64,000 nucleotides of DNA from Dyella choica (GTDB lineage: Bacteria > Pseudomonadota > Gammaproteobacteria > Xanthomonadales > Rhodanobacteraceae), in the NCBI RefSeq assembly GCF_003977665.1, contig NZ_RYYV01000010.1, positions 118,926 through 182,925 on the forward strand. Reading direction: 5' to 3'. The notes under the pieces are model-generated. The model had not been told where the DNA came from. It worked only from the letters and a program-made list of their open reading frames with translations, and did not search any database. This document shows, in pieces, positions 16,101 to 25,576 of this stretch (positions within the stretch are counted from its first letter, which is position 1; each line of letters starts with the position of its first letter). The translations under genes were made by a program, and so were the position numbers.

Positions 16101-16708
16101 GGGCAAACCCCTGCGTTCGATATTTGGGTGTCGATGGTGCCCTGCCCGGTGAACGACACGATCAGGCAGCGCGTGAATGCTGAAGTGCTGGCGCTGTCAT
16201 GCAGGCTGAGCGCCGCGAAGTTGGTCCCTCCGCCGATCGACGTGCCACCCATGCGATTGAAGGTCAGATAGCTGACCGAACCGGAAAACGTACCGGTCGC
16301 CGAGGTTCCGGTCGAACCTGCCAAGGTATCCCCGGCCTGCAATCCTGCATGCATGCGCAGCAGCGTATCCCCGGTTGTCTTATCGAAGGTTTGATTGCCG
16401 GTGGTATCAATAAACACGATCCATCCCGTATTCCAGCTGGCGCTGCCGCTGCAGCTGGGAGTGGCGGTCGACGCGTTGGCCGATGGGCAAATGGTTACTG
16501 GCAAGCCCTGCTTGATCGCCGCAGAACGGGCCAATTCGACATCCGTGCTGATGTCGTTGATCTCGCTGGCCATGCGGTTTTGAGTGGTAATGCTTTTGTA
16601 GGAAGAAGTGCTGTAGACCAGCACGATGGCGACTATCGCGACCACGACCGCCAGTTCCACCAGTGTGAACCCTCTTGCCCGTCGGCGATGTGCGTGCACC
16701 TTGCTCAT
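16097..16708 (-). CDS. fimT: FimT/GspH-family minor pseudopilin, cluster 1
   Basis: 203 residues and first gene of the minus-strand operon. Prepilin leader MSKVHAHRRRARG, then FTLVELAVVVAIVAIVLVYS with Glu at position 5. The rest fits the GspH/FimT family: SEINDISTDVELARSAAIKQGLPVTICP is the typical conserved block, and the final Cys pairs with earlier ones. FimT-type proteins are minor pilins; in some xanthomonads they bind DNA during uptake, which is known for the family but not testable here. ATG at 16708 gives a normal leader and lies after a G-rich stretch; the frame upstream is not pilin-like. Confidence 0.86.
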   Translation of the reverse strand: MSKVHAHRRRARGFTLVELAVVVAIVAIVLVYSTSSYKSITTQNRMASEINDISTDVELARSAAIKQGLPVTICPSANASTATPSCSGSASWNTGWIVFIDTTGNQTFDKTTGDTLLRMHAGLQAGDTLAGSTGTSATGTFSGSVSYLTFNRMGGTSIGGGTNFAALSLHDSASTSAFTRCLIVSFTGQGTIDTQISNAGVCP

Positions 16709-17475
16709 GGACTGCCCCCGTATCGCATTGGATTGCGCTTGTTCATGTCTGCCGGACCCCATCCAGCTCCCCTTGACGACCGCAACTCGTCCGGCAGCCC
16801 GCATTGCGTAAGCTGCCAGCTAGGACTAAGCAATAAGTGTCCAGACAATTATGTTGTAGGGGGTCACTGAATTGAACGACCGCTGGTCGGACGAAAGGCG
16901 CCGTTTGTCGGCAAAATGTTGACGGTCATCAAAAATGCTGCGCGGCTATCAAAAAAAAGCTCGATCCGCAAGAGGTCGTGCATTCGGCCACGTCCTCAGG
17001 AAGTTTTGATAAATCCGTTGGGGCGCGTTCGGGCCACTTCATCCGCCTTGGGTGTGTGGCGTGGCCCAGGTCAAGCAGCAAGTTGCACTGTCAGTCATCG
17101 AGCAGCATGCGACTGCATACGAAGAGATACTCATGCTGCAGTTCATCGATTCGGCGATTCAGCGACAGGCTCTGAGGTGGTACCGATCGTGGCAGGTAGT
17201 GCAACGTGCAGCCGCTGATGCAGAACGCCTTGGCTTGCCGATGAGTAGTTACGACGGGACGCCTTGTCATTGATCCGCTCCTTGTACGGCGATCAATACC
17301 GCCGCATCGAACAAAAAATTCACCTATCCGGCGGTTCAGTTTCGGGGGCGGTTCTGTCCGCTCGTCGGAAAAACCCTGCCATTTATCAGAAAACGCCTAT
17401 TTTTAAGGGGCTAAGTACTGGTCGGAGCCAAACGCCTGCGTAGACTAAAACCCACGTACAGGAGGGGGGAGTCTC
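16709..17475. other. Divergent intergenic region between the two pilin operons
   Basis: 767 bp separate the starts of two divergent fimT genes and should contain both operon promoters. I could not identify a convincing sigma-54 (GG-N10-GC) or sigma-70 promoter by eye. A 73-codon open frame at 17052-17273 on the plus strand has helix-like composition, but no clear ribosome site and no recognised family, so it is not called as a gene. Confidence 0.6.
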
Positions 17476-18048
17476 ATGTATGTTTCGTTGCGAAGCGCGC
17501 CGCCCAGGTGTGCCAGGGGTTTCACCACGGTCGAGCTGATGATCGCGCTGGCTGTGCTCGCCGTTCTCGCGGCGATCGCCGCGCCCAGCTTCCAGAACAT
17601 GATCAACGCGAACCGGCTTACCACCGCCGCCAACGAAATCGTCGCCGGGCTCAACACCGCACGCATGGAGGCGATCAAGCGCAACGCCTACACGCAGTTC
17701 TGCAGCAATAGTGCAACCACCAACACCTCCGATACGCTCGGCACTGCGTGCAACACCAACAGTGGCGTAGTGCTTGTGCAGTTGACGCCTGCCTCCACGG
17801 CGACGGTGTTTGGGGTACCGCCGGATCTGCAGCTGCCGGTGCAGATTTCCGGCACTTTCGCCGCCATCCGCTTCCATGGCGATGGCCTGGGTTATGCGCC
17901 GGGTTCAACCACGCCCTACAGCGACACCGCTACGACAGCGTTGGCGGATATCTGTACTACCGCGCTCAGCAGCAACAATCACATCAAGATCCAGTTGGCG
18001 ACCGGTTCGATCATCACCTCGACCACGAGCACTGCGACATGTCCATGA
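17476..18048 (+). CDS. fimT: FimT/GspH-family minor pseudopilin, cluster 2
   Basis: 190 residues, first gene of the plus-strand operon. Prepilin site after RCARG, then FTTVELMIALAVLAVLAAIAAP with Glu at position 5, then PSFQNMINANRLTTAANEI and AGLNTARMEAIKRN, which are FimT/GspH signatures. A final Cys is present. GGAGGGGGGA lies 6 bp before the ATG, a strong ribosome site. It is a paralogue of the cluster-1 fimT but shares mainly the pilin helix and the family block, so the duplication, if any, is old. Confidence 0.9.
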   Translation: MYVSLRSAPPRCARGFTTVELMIALAVLAVLAAIAAPSFQNMINANRLTTAANEIVAGLNTARMEAIKRNAYTQFCSNSATTNTSDTLGTACNTNSGVVLVQLTPASTATVFGVPPDLQLPVQISGTFAAIRFHGDGLGYAPGSTTPYSDTATTALADICTTALSSNNHIKIQLATGSIITSTTSTATCP

Positions 18049-18557
18049 TGCGCAATCCAAAAGCCATCCGATCCACGCGGATCGGCGGCCGGCATCAGGC
18101 CGGCGTTGGCCTGATCGAGGTATTGATAGCTGTATTGGTGCTCTCGATCGGCTTTCTCGCCGTGGCAGCGATGCAAGCACGTTCGTTGTCCACCAACAAC
18201 AGCGCGATGGTACGCAGCATGGCCACGATCGCCAGCTATTCGATCCTGGATGCGATGCGCGCCGATAGGGCTAATGCAGTGGCTGGCAATTACAACGGCA
18301 CCATCAAGGGAAATGCCTGCCCAACCACCTCGGGCACGCTGGCCCAATCGCAGTTGAAGCAATGGTGCAGCATCGATCTGCTGCCGATTGGTCTGACTGC
18401 CAGCACCATCAGCACGATCGCGTGCACCGCTGCTGCCGGTACGACGACCGCGATATGCACCGTTACCATCCAGTTCGACGACAGCCGTGCTGGCGATACG
18501 GGAACGACTAGCCAAAGCAGCACTCAACAGCAATTCGTCACCAAGGCCATGCTATGA
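18045..18557 (+). CDS. pilV: Minor pilin PilV-like, cluster 2
   Basis: 170 residues. The leader ends at G|VGLIEVLIAVLVLSIGFLAVAAMQ, with Glu at position 5 and the PilV-type VLSIGFLAVAAMQ ending. ATGs at 18039, 18045 and 18048 are all in frame; 18045 is chosen because it overlaps the fimT stop as ATGA, the arrangement used at the next junction as well. The C-terminal part has several cysteines, as in other PilV proteins. It overlaps pilW by 4 bp. Confidence 0.87.
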   Translation: MMRNPKAIRSTRIGGRHQAGVGLIEVLIAVLVLSIGFLAVAAMQARSLSTNNSAMVRSMATIASYSILDAMRADRANAVAGNYNGTIKGNACPTTSGTLAQSQLKQWCSIDLLPIGLTASTISTIACTAAAGTTTAICTVTIQFDDSRAGDTGTTSQSSTQQQFVTKAML

Positions 18558-19603
18558 GCGCGCGATTGATGGTACGCAACGAGCAACGGCGCTACGCGGC
18601 TAACTCGATGCGCCGTAGACGTGGGTTCACGCTCGTCGAGTTGATGGTGGCGATGCTGCTGGGGCTGATCGTCATCGGTGGCGTCACTAGTGTGTTCCTG
18701 GCCGGTCAACAGACTTACCGTACGAACGATGCACTCGGTGACGTGGAGGACGGGTCGCGCACTGCGTTTGAGCTGCTTGCGCGTGATCTACGCAATGCTG
18801 GTCTTACCGGCTGCGACAACACCAACGGGCGCATCGCGAACGTACTGAGCAACTCCACCCTGTGGTACACGAATTGGAACGATGCCTTGTATGGCTACGA
18901 TGACGCCAGTACCGACCCTGCGCTGAACGGTCTCACCGGTGTTGGCGCGCCGGTGGCCGGTAATAGTTCAGTGCATGTGCTCAGCACCGCGCTTACGGAC
19001 GTGACTGTGTCGTTTACGCCAGGCAGCGGTCAAGGCAGCTCCGCGAACATTCACATCACTGCGGGAACCAGCCAGCTGGCTGCCAACGACCTCATCATGG
19101 TGTGCGATTTCGATCACGCCACGATCCTGCAGATCACCAACTATTCGGGTAATCAAACTGTTGTGCACAATATGGGTACCGGCAGCATCGGCAACTGCTC
19201 GAAGGAACTGGGCTACCCCGTCCTGTGTACCCCCAACGGCAACCATTACGACTTCCAGAGCAATGCGCGCATAGCGGTGCTCACCGCGAACACCTGGTAT
19301 ATCGGCACCAATCCAGTGGGCGGCCAATCGCTGTATCGCCTTAATGTGGGGCATGGTACCGGGGGCGTGGCGGCTGCGCCGCAGGAAATGGTGCGCAATG
19401 TCACCGTTATGAAGGTTCAGTATTTGCAGCCGCCCAACACTGCCTTCAAAACGGCTGCCTTAATGACCAACTGGGCCGCGGTCGACGCCGCACAAATCCA
19501 GCTCACGGTGAAGAGCGCCAACTTGCGTGCCGACGTGACCAATTCCACCGCGCTCAGCAGATCCTTCACTTCTACGACTACCGTACGTAACCGGGTGCAA
19601 TGA
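18554..19603 (+). CDS. pilW: Minor pilin PilW-like, cluster 2
   Basis: 349 residues, the normal size for PilW and about 100 longer than the cluster-1 copy. Prepilin site RRRRG|FTLVELMVAMLLGLIVIGG with Glu at position 5, followed by VFLAGQQTYRTNDALGDVEDGSRTAFELLARDLRNAGL, which is the classical PilW segment (split here as GQQTYRTNDALGDVEDGS and FELLARDLRNAG). PilW is part of the minor pilin complex that carries PilY1. The start overlaps pilV (ATGA); pilX begins one base after the stop. Confidence 0.92.
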   Translation: MSARLMVRNEQRRYAANSMRRRRGFTLVELMVAMLLGLIVIGGVTSVFLAGQQTYRTNDALGDVEDGSRTAFELLARDLRNAGLTGCDNTNGRIANVLSNSTLWYTNWNDALYGYDDASTDPALNGLTGVGAPVAGNSSVHVLSTALTDVTVSFTPGSGQGSSANIHITAGTSQLAANDLIMVCDFDHATILQITNYSGNQTVVHNMGTGSIGNCSKELGYPVLCTPNGNHYDFQSNARIAVLTANTWYIGTNPVGGQSLYRLNVGHGTGGVAAAPQEMVRNVTVMKVQYLQPPNTAFKTAALMTNWAAVDAAQIQLTVKSANLRADVTNSTALSRSFTSTTTVRNRVQ

Positions 19604-19604
19604 A

Positions 19605-20210
19605 ATGAAAGCGCCACATGTTTTTCGCAGGTCGCCAGCCCGTTCCTGTTCCATCGGCGCTCGTGCGCAGCGCGGCATGGCACTGATAGTGGCTATGGTC
19701 CTGCTGCTGCTGATCACGCTTGTAGGGCTGGCCGCCATGCGCGGCACCATGATGCAGCAGCGAATGGCCAGCAACTTGTACGACCGCCAGGTGGCGATTC
19801 AGAACGCCGAGGCCGCGGTTCGTGCGGCCACGGTACTGATTCCGACCCAGCCGGCGTTGGTCTGGCACAACTGCCAAACTGCTGGCACAACCTGCCTGCC
19901 TAACCCATTCAACGATTCCACCTTGCCGAGCAGCGCCATCCACCCGGTTTCTGCCGGCACCTCGGCCGGTGCCTATACCGCAGGCGCCACAGCGGGCTAT
20001 CAGCCGCAGTACGTGGTGGAAAACATGGGCAACTGGGTCGACCAGAACGCTAATACCGGTTTCGGCAACACGGCCAACTCGCGCAACTACGGCGTGCAGG
20101 GTTCCTCGTCCACTGCGGTGTACTACCGCATTACAGCGCGCAGTGGCGATCCGTCCGTAGTGAAAGACCGCGCCGTAGTGATACTGCAAGCGGTGATCAA
20201 GCAGGGTTGA
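19605..20210 (+). CDS. pilX: Minor pilin PilX-like, cluster 2
   Basis: 201 residues. A leader ending in AQRG is followed by MALIVAMVLLLLITLVGLAAM, without Glu at position 5 as is normal for PilX, then MQQRMASNLYDRQVAIQNAE, the conserved PilX N-terminal block. The remainder contains a Cys pair (HNCQTAGTTC). Coupled to pilW by a one-base gap and followed closely by pilY1. Confidence 0.9.
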   Translation: MKAPHVFRRSPARSCSIGARAQRGMALIVAMVLLLLITLVGLAAMRGTMMQQRMASNLYDRQVAIQNAEAAVRAATVLIPTQPALVWHNCQTAGTTCLPNPFNDSTLPSSAIHPVSAGTSAGAYTAGATAGYQPQYVVENMGNWVDQNANTGFGNTANSRNYGVQGSSSTAVYYRITARSGDPSVVKDRAVVILQAVIKQG

Positions 20211-20285
20211 TGGCATATGCGCATGAATCACACTCAAGAATACCTCGCATCGAGTGGCGCCGAACCATCTCGAAACGGAGCCGAT

Positions 20286-23200
20286 ATGAATAAGACATCG
20301 CCATGGCGCCGTATTTTTGGCCATACCCTGGGCCGGTTGCTGAGCACCGTACTGGTCGTCTGGATGGTGGGTGTCGCCAACGCGCCGGCGATGGCGGCTA
20401 CTACCGTTCCGACGGTGGATCAGCAGCCATTGACGCTGCAGCCGACCATTCCGCCGAACATCATGGTGATGATCGACGACTCAGGTTCCATGGTCTGGGA
20501 CTTCATGCCGGACATGTGCTATCTGTACGGTGTGACATGTACGGGTACCTACAACGGCACCAATCCCAACAATGGCCAGGGCGTCGACTATTTTCAGTCC
20601 GCCAACAATGACGCGCTGATCGATGCAAGCAACAACGGCCTTTATTACAACCCCAAGGTGACTTATCTGGCGCCGGTCAAGTCCGATGGCACGTACTATC
20701 CAAATTATCCGCTGACGGGTGCAAACATTACCTCGGTCCCGCTTGACGGGTTCAATACGGGTAATGGCAATGCGGACCTCACTCAGTACACCAGTTACGA
20801 CGTTACGGGTGAGGCCGAGAACGGCAACTACCCTTTGTACTACTCGACCTCGGTCACTAGTTCGACAGCGTCGACTTATAGCGGTTCGGCAGCCAGCAAT
20901 AACGCTTGCTCTAATATCTATAGCAGCACGCCGAACAGTTTTGGTGGTTATACGTATAGCAAAGGGAACTGTAGTTTCAAGTACTACCCGACCTACAACT
21001 ATTTTCAGTATTCGACCGGGCCGGCGGCAGGCCCTTACACCAAATTTTACGTATCGCCCGGTGGCAAGGGCTGCGGCGCCATCAGCAATTGCTACTCCGA
21101 TAGCGATACCAGCGGTGCCGTCGCTCCGGTTGGCGTGAATGCAGGGCTGAACATCGCGAACTGGTTTGCGTATTACCACACGCGCATCCAGATGGCCAAG
21201 AGTGGCTTGATGACGGCGTTTTCGACGGTCAGCTCGTCGTTCCGCGTTGGCTTTGGTTCCATCGATGGCGGATGCAACGGCGATGCCAGCAACGTGCCGA
21301 ACTCCGCTTCGTCGCCCGTTTATCAGTACACGGATACCTACGACTGTGGTAATGGCGGGTCGGTCACCAATACGGTCGCTAGTGTGCAACCTTTTGGCAG
21401 TACGCAAAAATCCGCGTTCTGGACTTGGGTGTCCGCTTTGTCACCCAGTGGCGGTACACCCTTGCGTGTGGCATTGGATGAGATGGGCCGGTACTACGAA
21501 ACCGCCCAGCCCTGGAAGACGATGTCCTCGGATCCATCGTCGGTGTCCCCAAACACGTTGATCGCTTGCCGACAGGCCTACACCATTCTTACCACCGACG
21601 GTTTCTGGAACGAGTCCAATTCCAGTTTCTCCAACACGCTGCCGGCTCCTGGTGCCCCCCTCGCTGCAGGGCCTCCCGGCAATGCCGATGGCAGTAACGG
21701 TCCCACCAACAACGGGCCCAATGCGCAAACATACACCTACAAGCCGGTTGCACCTTATACAGACGGCAATTCCAATACCTTGGCCGATGTGGCCATGAAG
21801 TACTGGGAAAACGACTTGCAGCCAACCATGGCAGCAGAAGTGCCTACCAATTCCGCCGACCCGGCGTTCTGGCAGCACATGACCACGTTCACCATGGGCC
21901 TGGGTTTCACGCCGGTCGGCATCAATCCTTCAGGCACCACAGTGCAGCAGATCTTCAATTGGGTCAGCGGCACCGGTCCGGCCATCAGCAATTTCAGTTG
22001 GCCCACGCCTTCGCGCAATTCGCTGTACAACATTGCCGATCTCGCGCACGCCGCCGTGAACGGCCATGGCGGTTTTTATTCTGCGACCAGTCCGGAGACG
22101 TTTGCCAGTGGCCTTACCGATGCGCTGATGCGCGCCGCTGAGCGTGTGGGCACGGGCGCCAGCCTGGCCGCCAACTCCACCCAGCTCAACAATGGCACGG
22201 TTGCCTATCAGGCGAATTACTACACAGCCAAGTGGAAGGGTGACCTGAAATCGCTGCCGATCGACGTCACCAGTGGCGCTGTCAGTACCACGCCTACCTG
22301 GACCGCCGCGACGGTGCTAAATAGCAGCGCCACATCTTCGGGCTCTGTCAGCACCTATCCCAACCGCAAGATCGTCACGTACAACCCCACTGCCGCCGCA
22401 GGCTCACAGTTCGTGTCATTCATCAACAGCGGTAGCGCAGCGCCGACTTTGTCCAGTGCCGAACTGACGGCATTGGGCAGTACTACGACCGCGCAGATGA
22501 ATATGGTCAACTACCTGCGCGGCGACAACACGCTGGAGCAGAAGAACAGCGGCAACTTCCGCAATCGCGATACCCCGCTGGGCGATATCGTGGATTCTCA
22601 GCCAGTGTTCTCCGGTGCTCCCAACACCAACGAGTACGAAAACCAGACCTTCACCGGCACGGATTCCTTCGTGGCCTGGGCTGCGGGCACGACCGATTCC
22701 AACGGCAATGAGGTGCCGAGCGCCGCGGCACAGCGTACGCCGCTGGTATTCGCGGCGGCCAATGACGGCATGCTGCATGCGTTCAACGCCAACACCGGCG
22801 CGGAAGTGTATGCCTATTTACCTGGTGCGGTGATTACCGCAAGCCTTGCCAATCTGAGCGATCCCAACTATGGGGCGACCAGCACGGTGCCGCACCAGTA
22901 CTACAACGACGGCGAACTCACCATTGCCGATGCCTACCTGCCCAGTCTTACGCAGATCAACGGTTCGTCCTGGCACACCATTCTGGTGGGTACCACGGGC
23001 CGTGGCCTGGCCAAGGCTGTCTACGCCTTGGACATTACTGATCCGACCAACATCAAACCACTATGGGAACGTTCGACCGGCGATGGCCAGACCAATAGCG
23101 GCTACATCGGTCAGATGGTGGGCAAGCCGGTCATCGCCAAGGTGCAGGACGCCGGTACCGTTACGGACTGGCAGGTTCTGATTGGCAATGGCTATAACAG

Positions 23201-24251
23201 CACCAAAGGTTCGGCTGCGCTGCTGGAGTTTGAACTCGACAACGGTACGCTCAGCGTGCACAGCGCCGGAGCCGGAGGCAATACCTCTAGCACTGGCAGT
23301 GGTCTTGCCGCGCCCGTGGCATGGATGGACAACCCAGGCAACGGCATCAGCATGGAGGCCTATGCCGGTGATCTGTTAGGCAACGTGTGGTCGTTCCCGT
23401 TGGATAACGTTACGACCGTAGGCCATGGCTCCGGCGCGACGACCAGCTACGTTGCTGACTTGACTTCGGCAGGCTCGCTGATCTTTTCCACGCCGCTGGA
23501 CGCCAGTAGTAATCCGCAACCCATCACGGCCGGCATGCTCGCAGGCAAGGATTCCGTTACCGGTAACGTGTGGCTGTTCTTTGGTACCGGTCAGTACTTG
23601 AGTTCCGGTGACCTGCCCAACAAACAAGTGGAGAGCTGGTACGGCGTGATCGCACAGACCTCCGACGGCAGCATCCCAGCGCTGCCGGCAACGCAAAGCC
23701 AGTTGGTGCAGCGCTCGATCATCTATGAGCAGGATGGCAACCCCTCCGCCACCCCGCCAACGTTGGGTGCGCGCGTGGTGTCAACCGCTGCGGTCGGTGA
23801 CATGTCGGGCAGGCGCGGGTGGTATATGAACTTGGAACAGCCGACTCTCGACAGCAACGGCAATGTAACCGGCTACAACGCGCAAGGCGAGCGCATGGTC
23901 ACGCCCAATCAGTTCCAGGGCAACTTGCTGCTGGGCATCACGCGCATCCCGGTGGTCACGGACGTCTGCGCCCCGTCCGGTAGTGGTTGGGTGATGGCAG
24001 TCAATCCGTTCACCGGCGACAATCCAACGGCTGCTTTCTTCACCGGCAATGGCAGCGGCGGTATGGTCACCGTCGGTGGCAAGTCCGTGCCAGTGGCTGG
24101 TGTGGGCTTCAGTTCCTTGCCCAACAATCCGATCTTCGTGGGCAGCGACATGTTGATGAGCTTCGACAACGGCAATACTTCCAACCTGATGACTTCGGGC
24201 TCGACCGGGGGTGTGCAGCGTGTGTCCTGGCAGGAGGTCGTGAACCAATGA
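20286..24251 (+). CDS. pilY1: PilY1-family pilus tip adhesin with von Willebrand A head, cluster 2
   Basis: 1321 residues. A long signal peptide (cut near PAMA-AT) leads to the sequence PPNIMVMIDDSGSM, a MIDAS-type DxSGS motif at D64-S66-S68, so the head is a von Willebrand A domain as in Pseudomonas PilY1. The C-terminal beta-propeller has NRDTPLGDIVDSQPVF, FAAANDGMLHAFNA and YAGDLLGNVWSFPL. The position of the calcium loop reads DNPGNGISME from D1015: the third and ninth acidic positions are lost. ATG at 20286 is chosen for its GGAG 5 bp upstream; an in-frame ATG at 20217 has no such site. The stop overlaps the pilE start (ATGA). Confidence 0.92.
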   Translation: MNKTSPWRRIFGHTLGRLLSTVLVVWMVGVANAPAMAATTVPTVDQQPLTLQPTIPPNIMVMIDDSGSMVWDFMPDMCYLYGVTCTGTYNGTNPNNGQGVDYFQSANNDALIDASNNGLYYNPKVTYLAPVKSDGTYYPNYPLTGANITSVPLDGFNTGNGNADLTQYTSYDVTGEAENGNYPLYYSTSVTSSTASTYSGSAASNNACSNIYSSTPNSFGGYTYSKGNCSFKYYPTYNYFQYSTGPAAGPYTKFYVSPGGKGCGAISNCYSDSDTSGAVAPVGVNAGLNIANWFAYYHTRIQMAKSGLMTAFSTVSSSFRVGFGSIDGGCNGDASNVPNSASSPVYQYTDTYDCGNGGSVTNTVASVQPFGSTQKSAFWTWVSALSPSGGTPLRVALDEMGRYYETAQPWKTMSSDPSSVSPNTLIACRQAYTILTTDGFWNESNSSFSNTLPAPGAPLAAGPPGNADGSNGPTNNGPNAQTYTYKPVAPYTDGNSNTLADVAMKYWENDLQPTMAAEVPTNSADPAFWQHMTTFTMGLGFTPVGINPSGTTVQQIFNWVSGTGPAISNFSWPTPSRNSLYNIADLAHAAVNGHGGFYSATSPETFASGLTDALMRAAERVGTGASLAANSTQLNNGTVAYQANYYTAKWKGDLKSLPIDVTSGAVSTTPTWTAATVLNSSATSSGSVSTYPNRKIVTYNPTAAAGSQFVSFINSGSAAPTLSSAELTALGSTTTAQMNMVNYLRGDNTLEQKNSGNFRNRDTPLGDIVDSQPVFSGAPNTNEYENQTFTGTDSFVAWAAGTTDSNGNEVPSAAAQRTPLVFAAANDGMLHAFNANTGAEVYAYLPGAVITASLANLSDPNYGATSTVPHQYYNDGELTIADAYLPSLTQINGSSWHTILVGTTGRGLAKAVYALDITDPTNIKPLWERSTGDGQTNSGYIGQMVGKPVIAKVQDAGTVTDWQVLIGNGYNSTKGSAALLEFELDNGTLSVHSAGAGGNTSSTGSGLAAPVAWMDNPGNGISMEAYAGDLLGNVWSFPLDNVTTVGHGSGATTSYVADLTSAGSLIFSTPLDASSNPQPITAGMLAGKDSVTGNVWLFFGTGQYLSSGDLPNKQVESWYGVIAQTSDGSIPALPATQSQLVQRSIIYEQDGNPSATPPTLGARVVSTAAVGDMSGRRGWYMNLEQPTLDSNGNVTGYNAQGERMVTPNQFQGNLLLGITRIPVVTDVCAPSGSGWVMAVNPFTGDNPTAAFFTGNGSGGMVTVGGKSVPVAGVGFSSLPNNPIFVGSDMLMSFDNGNTSNLMTSGSTGGVQRVSWQEVVNQ

Positions 24252-24751
24252 GGCACAGCGAAATAAATCTACGCAAGGGCCATGGAAAACGTTGCGAATC
24301 TGTTGCCTGCCCATTGCCTCGGCAAGGGCAGGTGAGCAGCGCTAGGCAGGCAGGTTTCACCTTGGTCGAGCTGATGATCGTGGTGGCGGTCATTGCGATC
24401 CTGGCCGTCTTGGCGTGGCCCGCCTATCAGCAGTACATCATCAAGACCAATCGCAAGGCGGCAGAGTCGTGCCTGGCGGAGCACGCCAATTACATGGAGC
24501 GTTTGTACACGACTCAACTCACTTACTCGGGGGCCACCTTGCCCGTGCTCGATTGCTCTTCCGCTAGCCAGACTGGGCAGAATTACGCTTATAGCTTCGC
24601 GCCCGCAGCTGCCTCGACATCAGCGTACAACGTACAAGCTGCGCCTACTTCGGCGTTGCAACTGAAAGACACGACCTGCGCGACGGTCTGGATCGATCAG
24701 ACGGGCGCCCGGCATATCACGGGTACTGGGACATTGTCTCAATGCTGGTAA
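24248..24751 (+). CDS. pilE: Type IV pilin PilE-like, cluster 2
   Basis: 167 residues. Prepilin leader of about 35 residues, then G|FTLVELMIVVAVIAILAVLAWP with Glu at position 5. YQQYIIKTNRKAAESCLAEH and ANYMERLYTTQLTYSGA are the typical PilE continuation. Four cysteines are present, the last two probably forming the C-terminal loop (TTCATVW and the final QCW). It is the last gene of the plus-strand operon and converges on the piuC gene 27 bp away; a 7-bp stem (AAGCATT/AATGCTT) lies between them but has no T run. Confidence 0.93.
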   Translation: MRHSEINLRKGHGKRCESVACPLPRQGQVSSARQAGFTLVELMIVVAVIAILAVLAWPAYQQYIIKTNRKAAESCLAEHANYMERLYTTQLTYSGATLPVLDCSSASQTGQNYAYSFAPAAASTSAYNVQAAPTSALQLKDTTCATVWIDQTGARHITGTGTLSQCW

Positions 24752-24778
24752 GCATTGAGACCATGGCTGAAATGCTTC

Positions 24779-25465
24779 TCAGATATCCGCCCATTGCCGC
24801 AGCAGGTTGTGGTAGATGCCAGTTAGCGTTACTCGCGCTGCGTCATCGGCATGGGTGGCCGTAAGCCGTTGGATCGCGTTATCCAGATCAAACAGCAAGC
24901 TGCGCTGTCCGTCATCACGTAGCATGCTCTGCGCCCACAAGAAGCACGCTAGCCGTGTGCCGCGCGTAACCGGGTTCACCCGGTGCAGGCTGCTGGCGGG
25001 GTAGAGGATCATGTCGCCGGCGGGAAGCTTGACGGTTTGGGTGCCGTAGGTGTCTTCGATCAGCAGTTCGCCGCCGTCGTAGCTTTCGGGGGATGCCAGG
25101 AACAGGGTGGCGGAGAGGTCGGTGCGGATTTTTTCTGCGGTGCCGGGCAGCAGGCGGATGGAACCATCGACGTGGCTGCCGAAGTGCATGCCGCTTTCAT
25201 AGCGATTGAACATCGGTGGGTAGATGCGGTTGGGCAGCGCTGCACTGATGAAGAGCGGATGGCGTTCAAGGGCCGAGAGCACGATGTTGCCCAGTTCGAT
25301 GGCCAGCGGCGAGCCTTCGGCGATTTGCTGGTTTTGTTTGACGTGAGTGCCCTGGTGGCCGGCGGTGACGCGGCCGTCGACCCAGGGCGCGTCGGCCGAG
25401 TTCAGGCGTTGACGAAAGTGCGCAACTTGCCCGGTGGTGAGCAGGGCAGGAATGTGGACCAGCAT
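24779..25465 (-). CDS. piuC: PiuC/YbiX-type Fe(II)/2-oxoglutarate dioxygenase
   Basis: 228 residues of the PKHD-type hydroxylase family. The iron ligands are visible as H-x-D in [10 protein letters not shown] and His in SSLHRVNP, with the 2-oxoglutarate Arg in [28 protein letters not shown] is the core strand region. In E. coli and Pseudomonas the homologue lies beside an iron-siderophore receptor (fiu, piuA) and is iron-regulated; its substrate is unknown. Here it is downstream of, and co-oriented with, a TonB-dependent receptor, with a REP-like repeat between them. ATG at 25465 is where family similarity starts; the longer frame runs into the repeat. Confidence 0.93.
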   Translation of the reverse strand: MLVHIPALLTTGQVAHFRQRLNSADAPWVDGRVTAGHQGTHVKQNQQIAEGSPLAIELGNIVLSALERHPLFISAALPNRIYPPMFNRYESGMHFGSHVDGSIRLLPGTAEKIRTDLSATLFLASPESYDGGELLIEDTYGTQTVKLPAGDMILYPASSLHRVNPVTRGTRLACFLWAQSMLRDDGQRSLLFDLDNAIQRLTATHADDAARVTLTGIYHNLLRQWADI

Positions 25466-25497
25466 GATGACGTCCTTGCGAGATGGCTGATTCCGCG

Positions 25498-25572
25498 CAG
25501 GCTGGGATGCCAATCCCAGCATTGCGTGGGTTGCACGCATGGTAACGCTGGGTTTCGCAACCCAGCCCACGC
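25498..25572. repeat. REP-like inverted repeat, copy 4
   Basis: GCAGGCTGGGATGCCAATCCCAGC at the left and ACGCTGGGTTTCGCAACCCAGCCCACGC at the right, in inverted orientation. It separates the TonB-dependent receptor from piuC inside an apparent operon. Confidence 0.82.
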
Positions 25573-25576
25573 GTTG

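Noticed and set aside
17052..17273. 73-codon open frame between the pilin operons
   Set aside because: Helical composition and fair codon use, but no ribosome site and no known family; kept only as a remark on the intergenic region.
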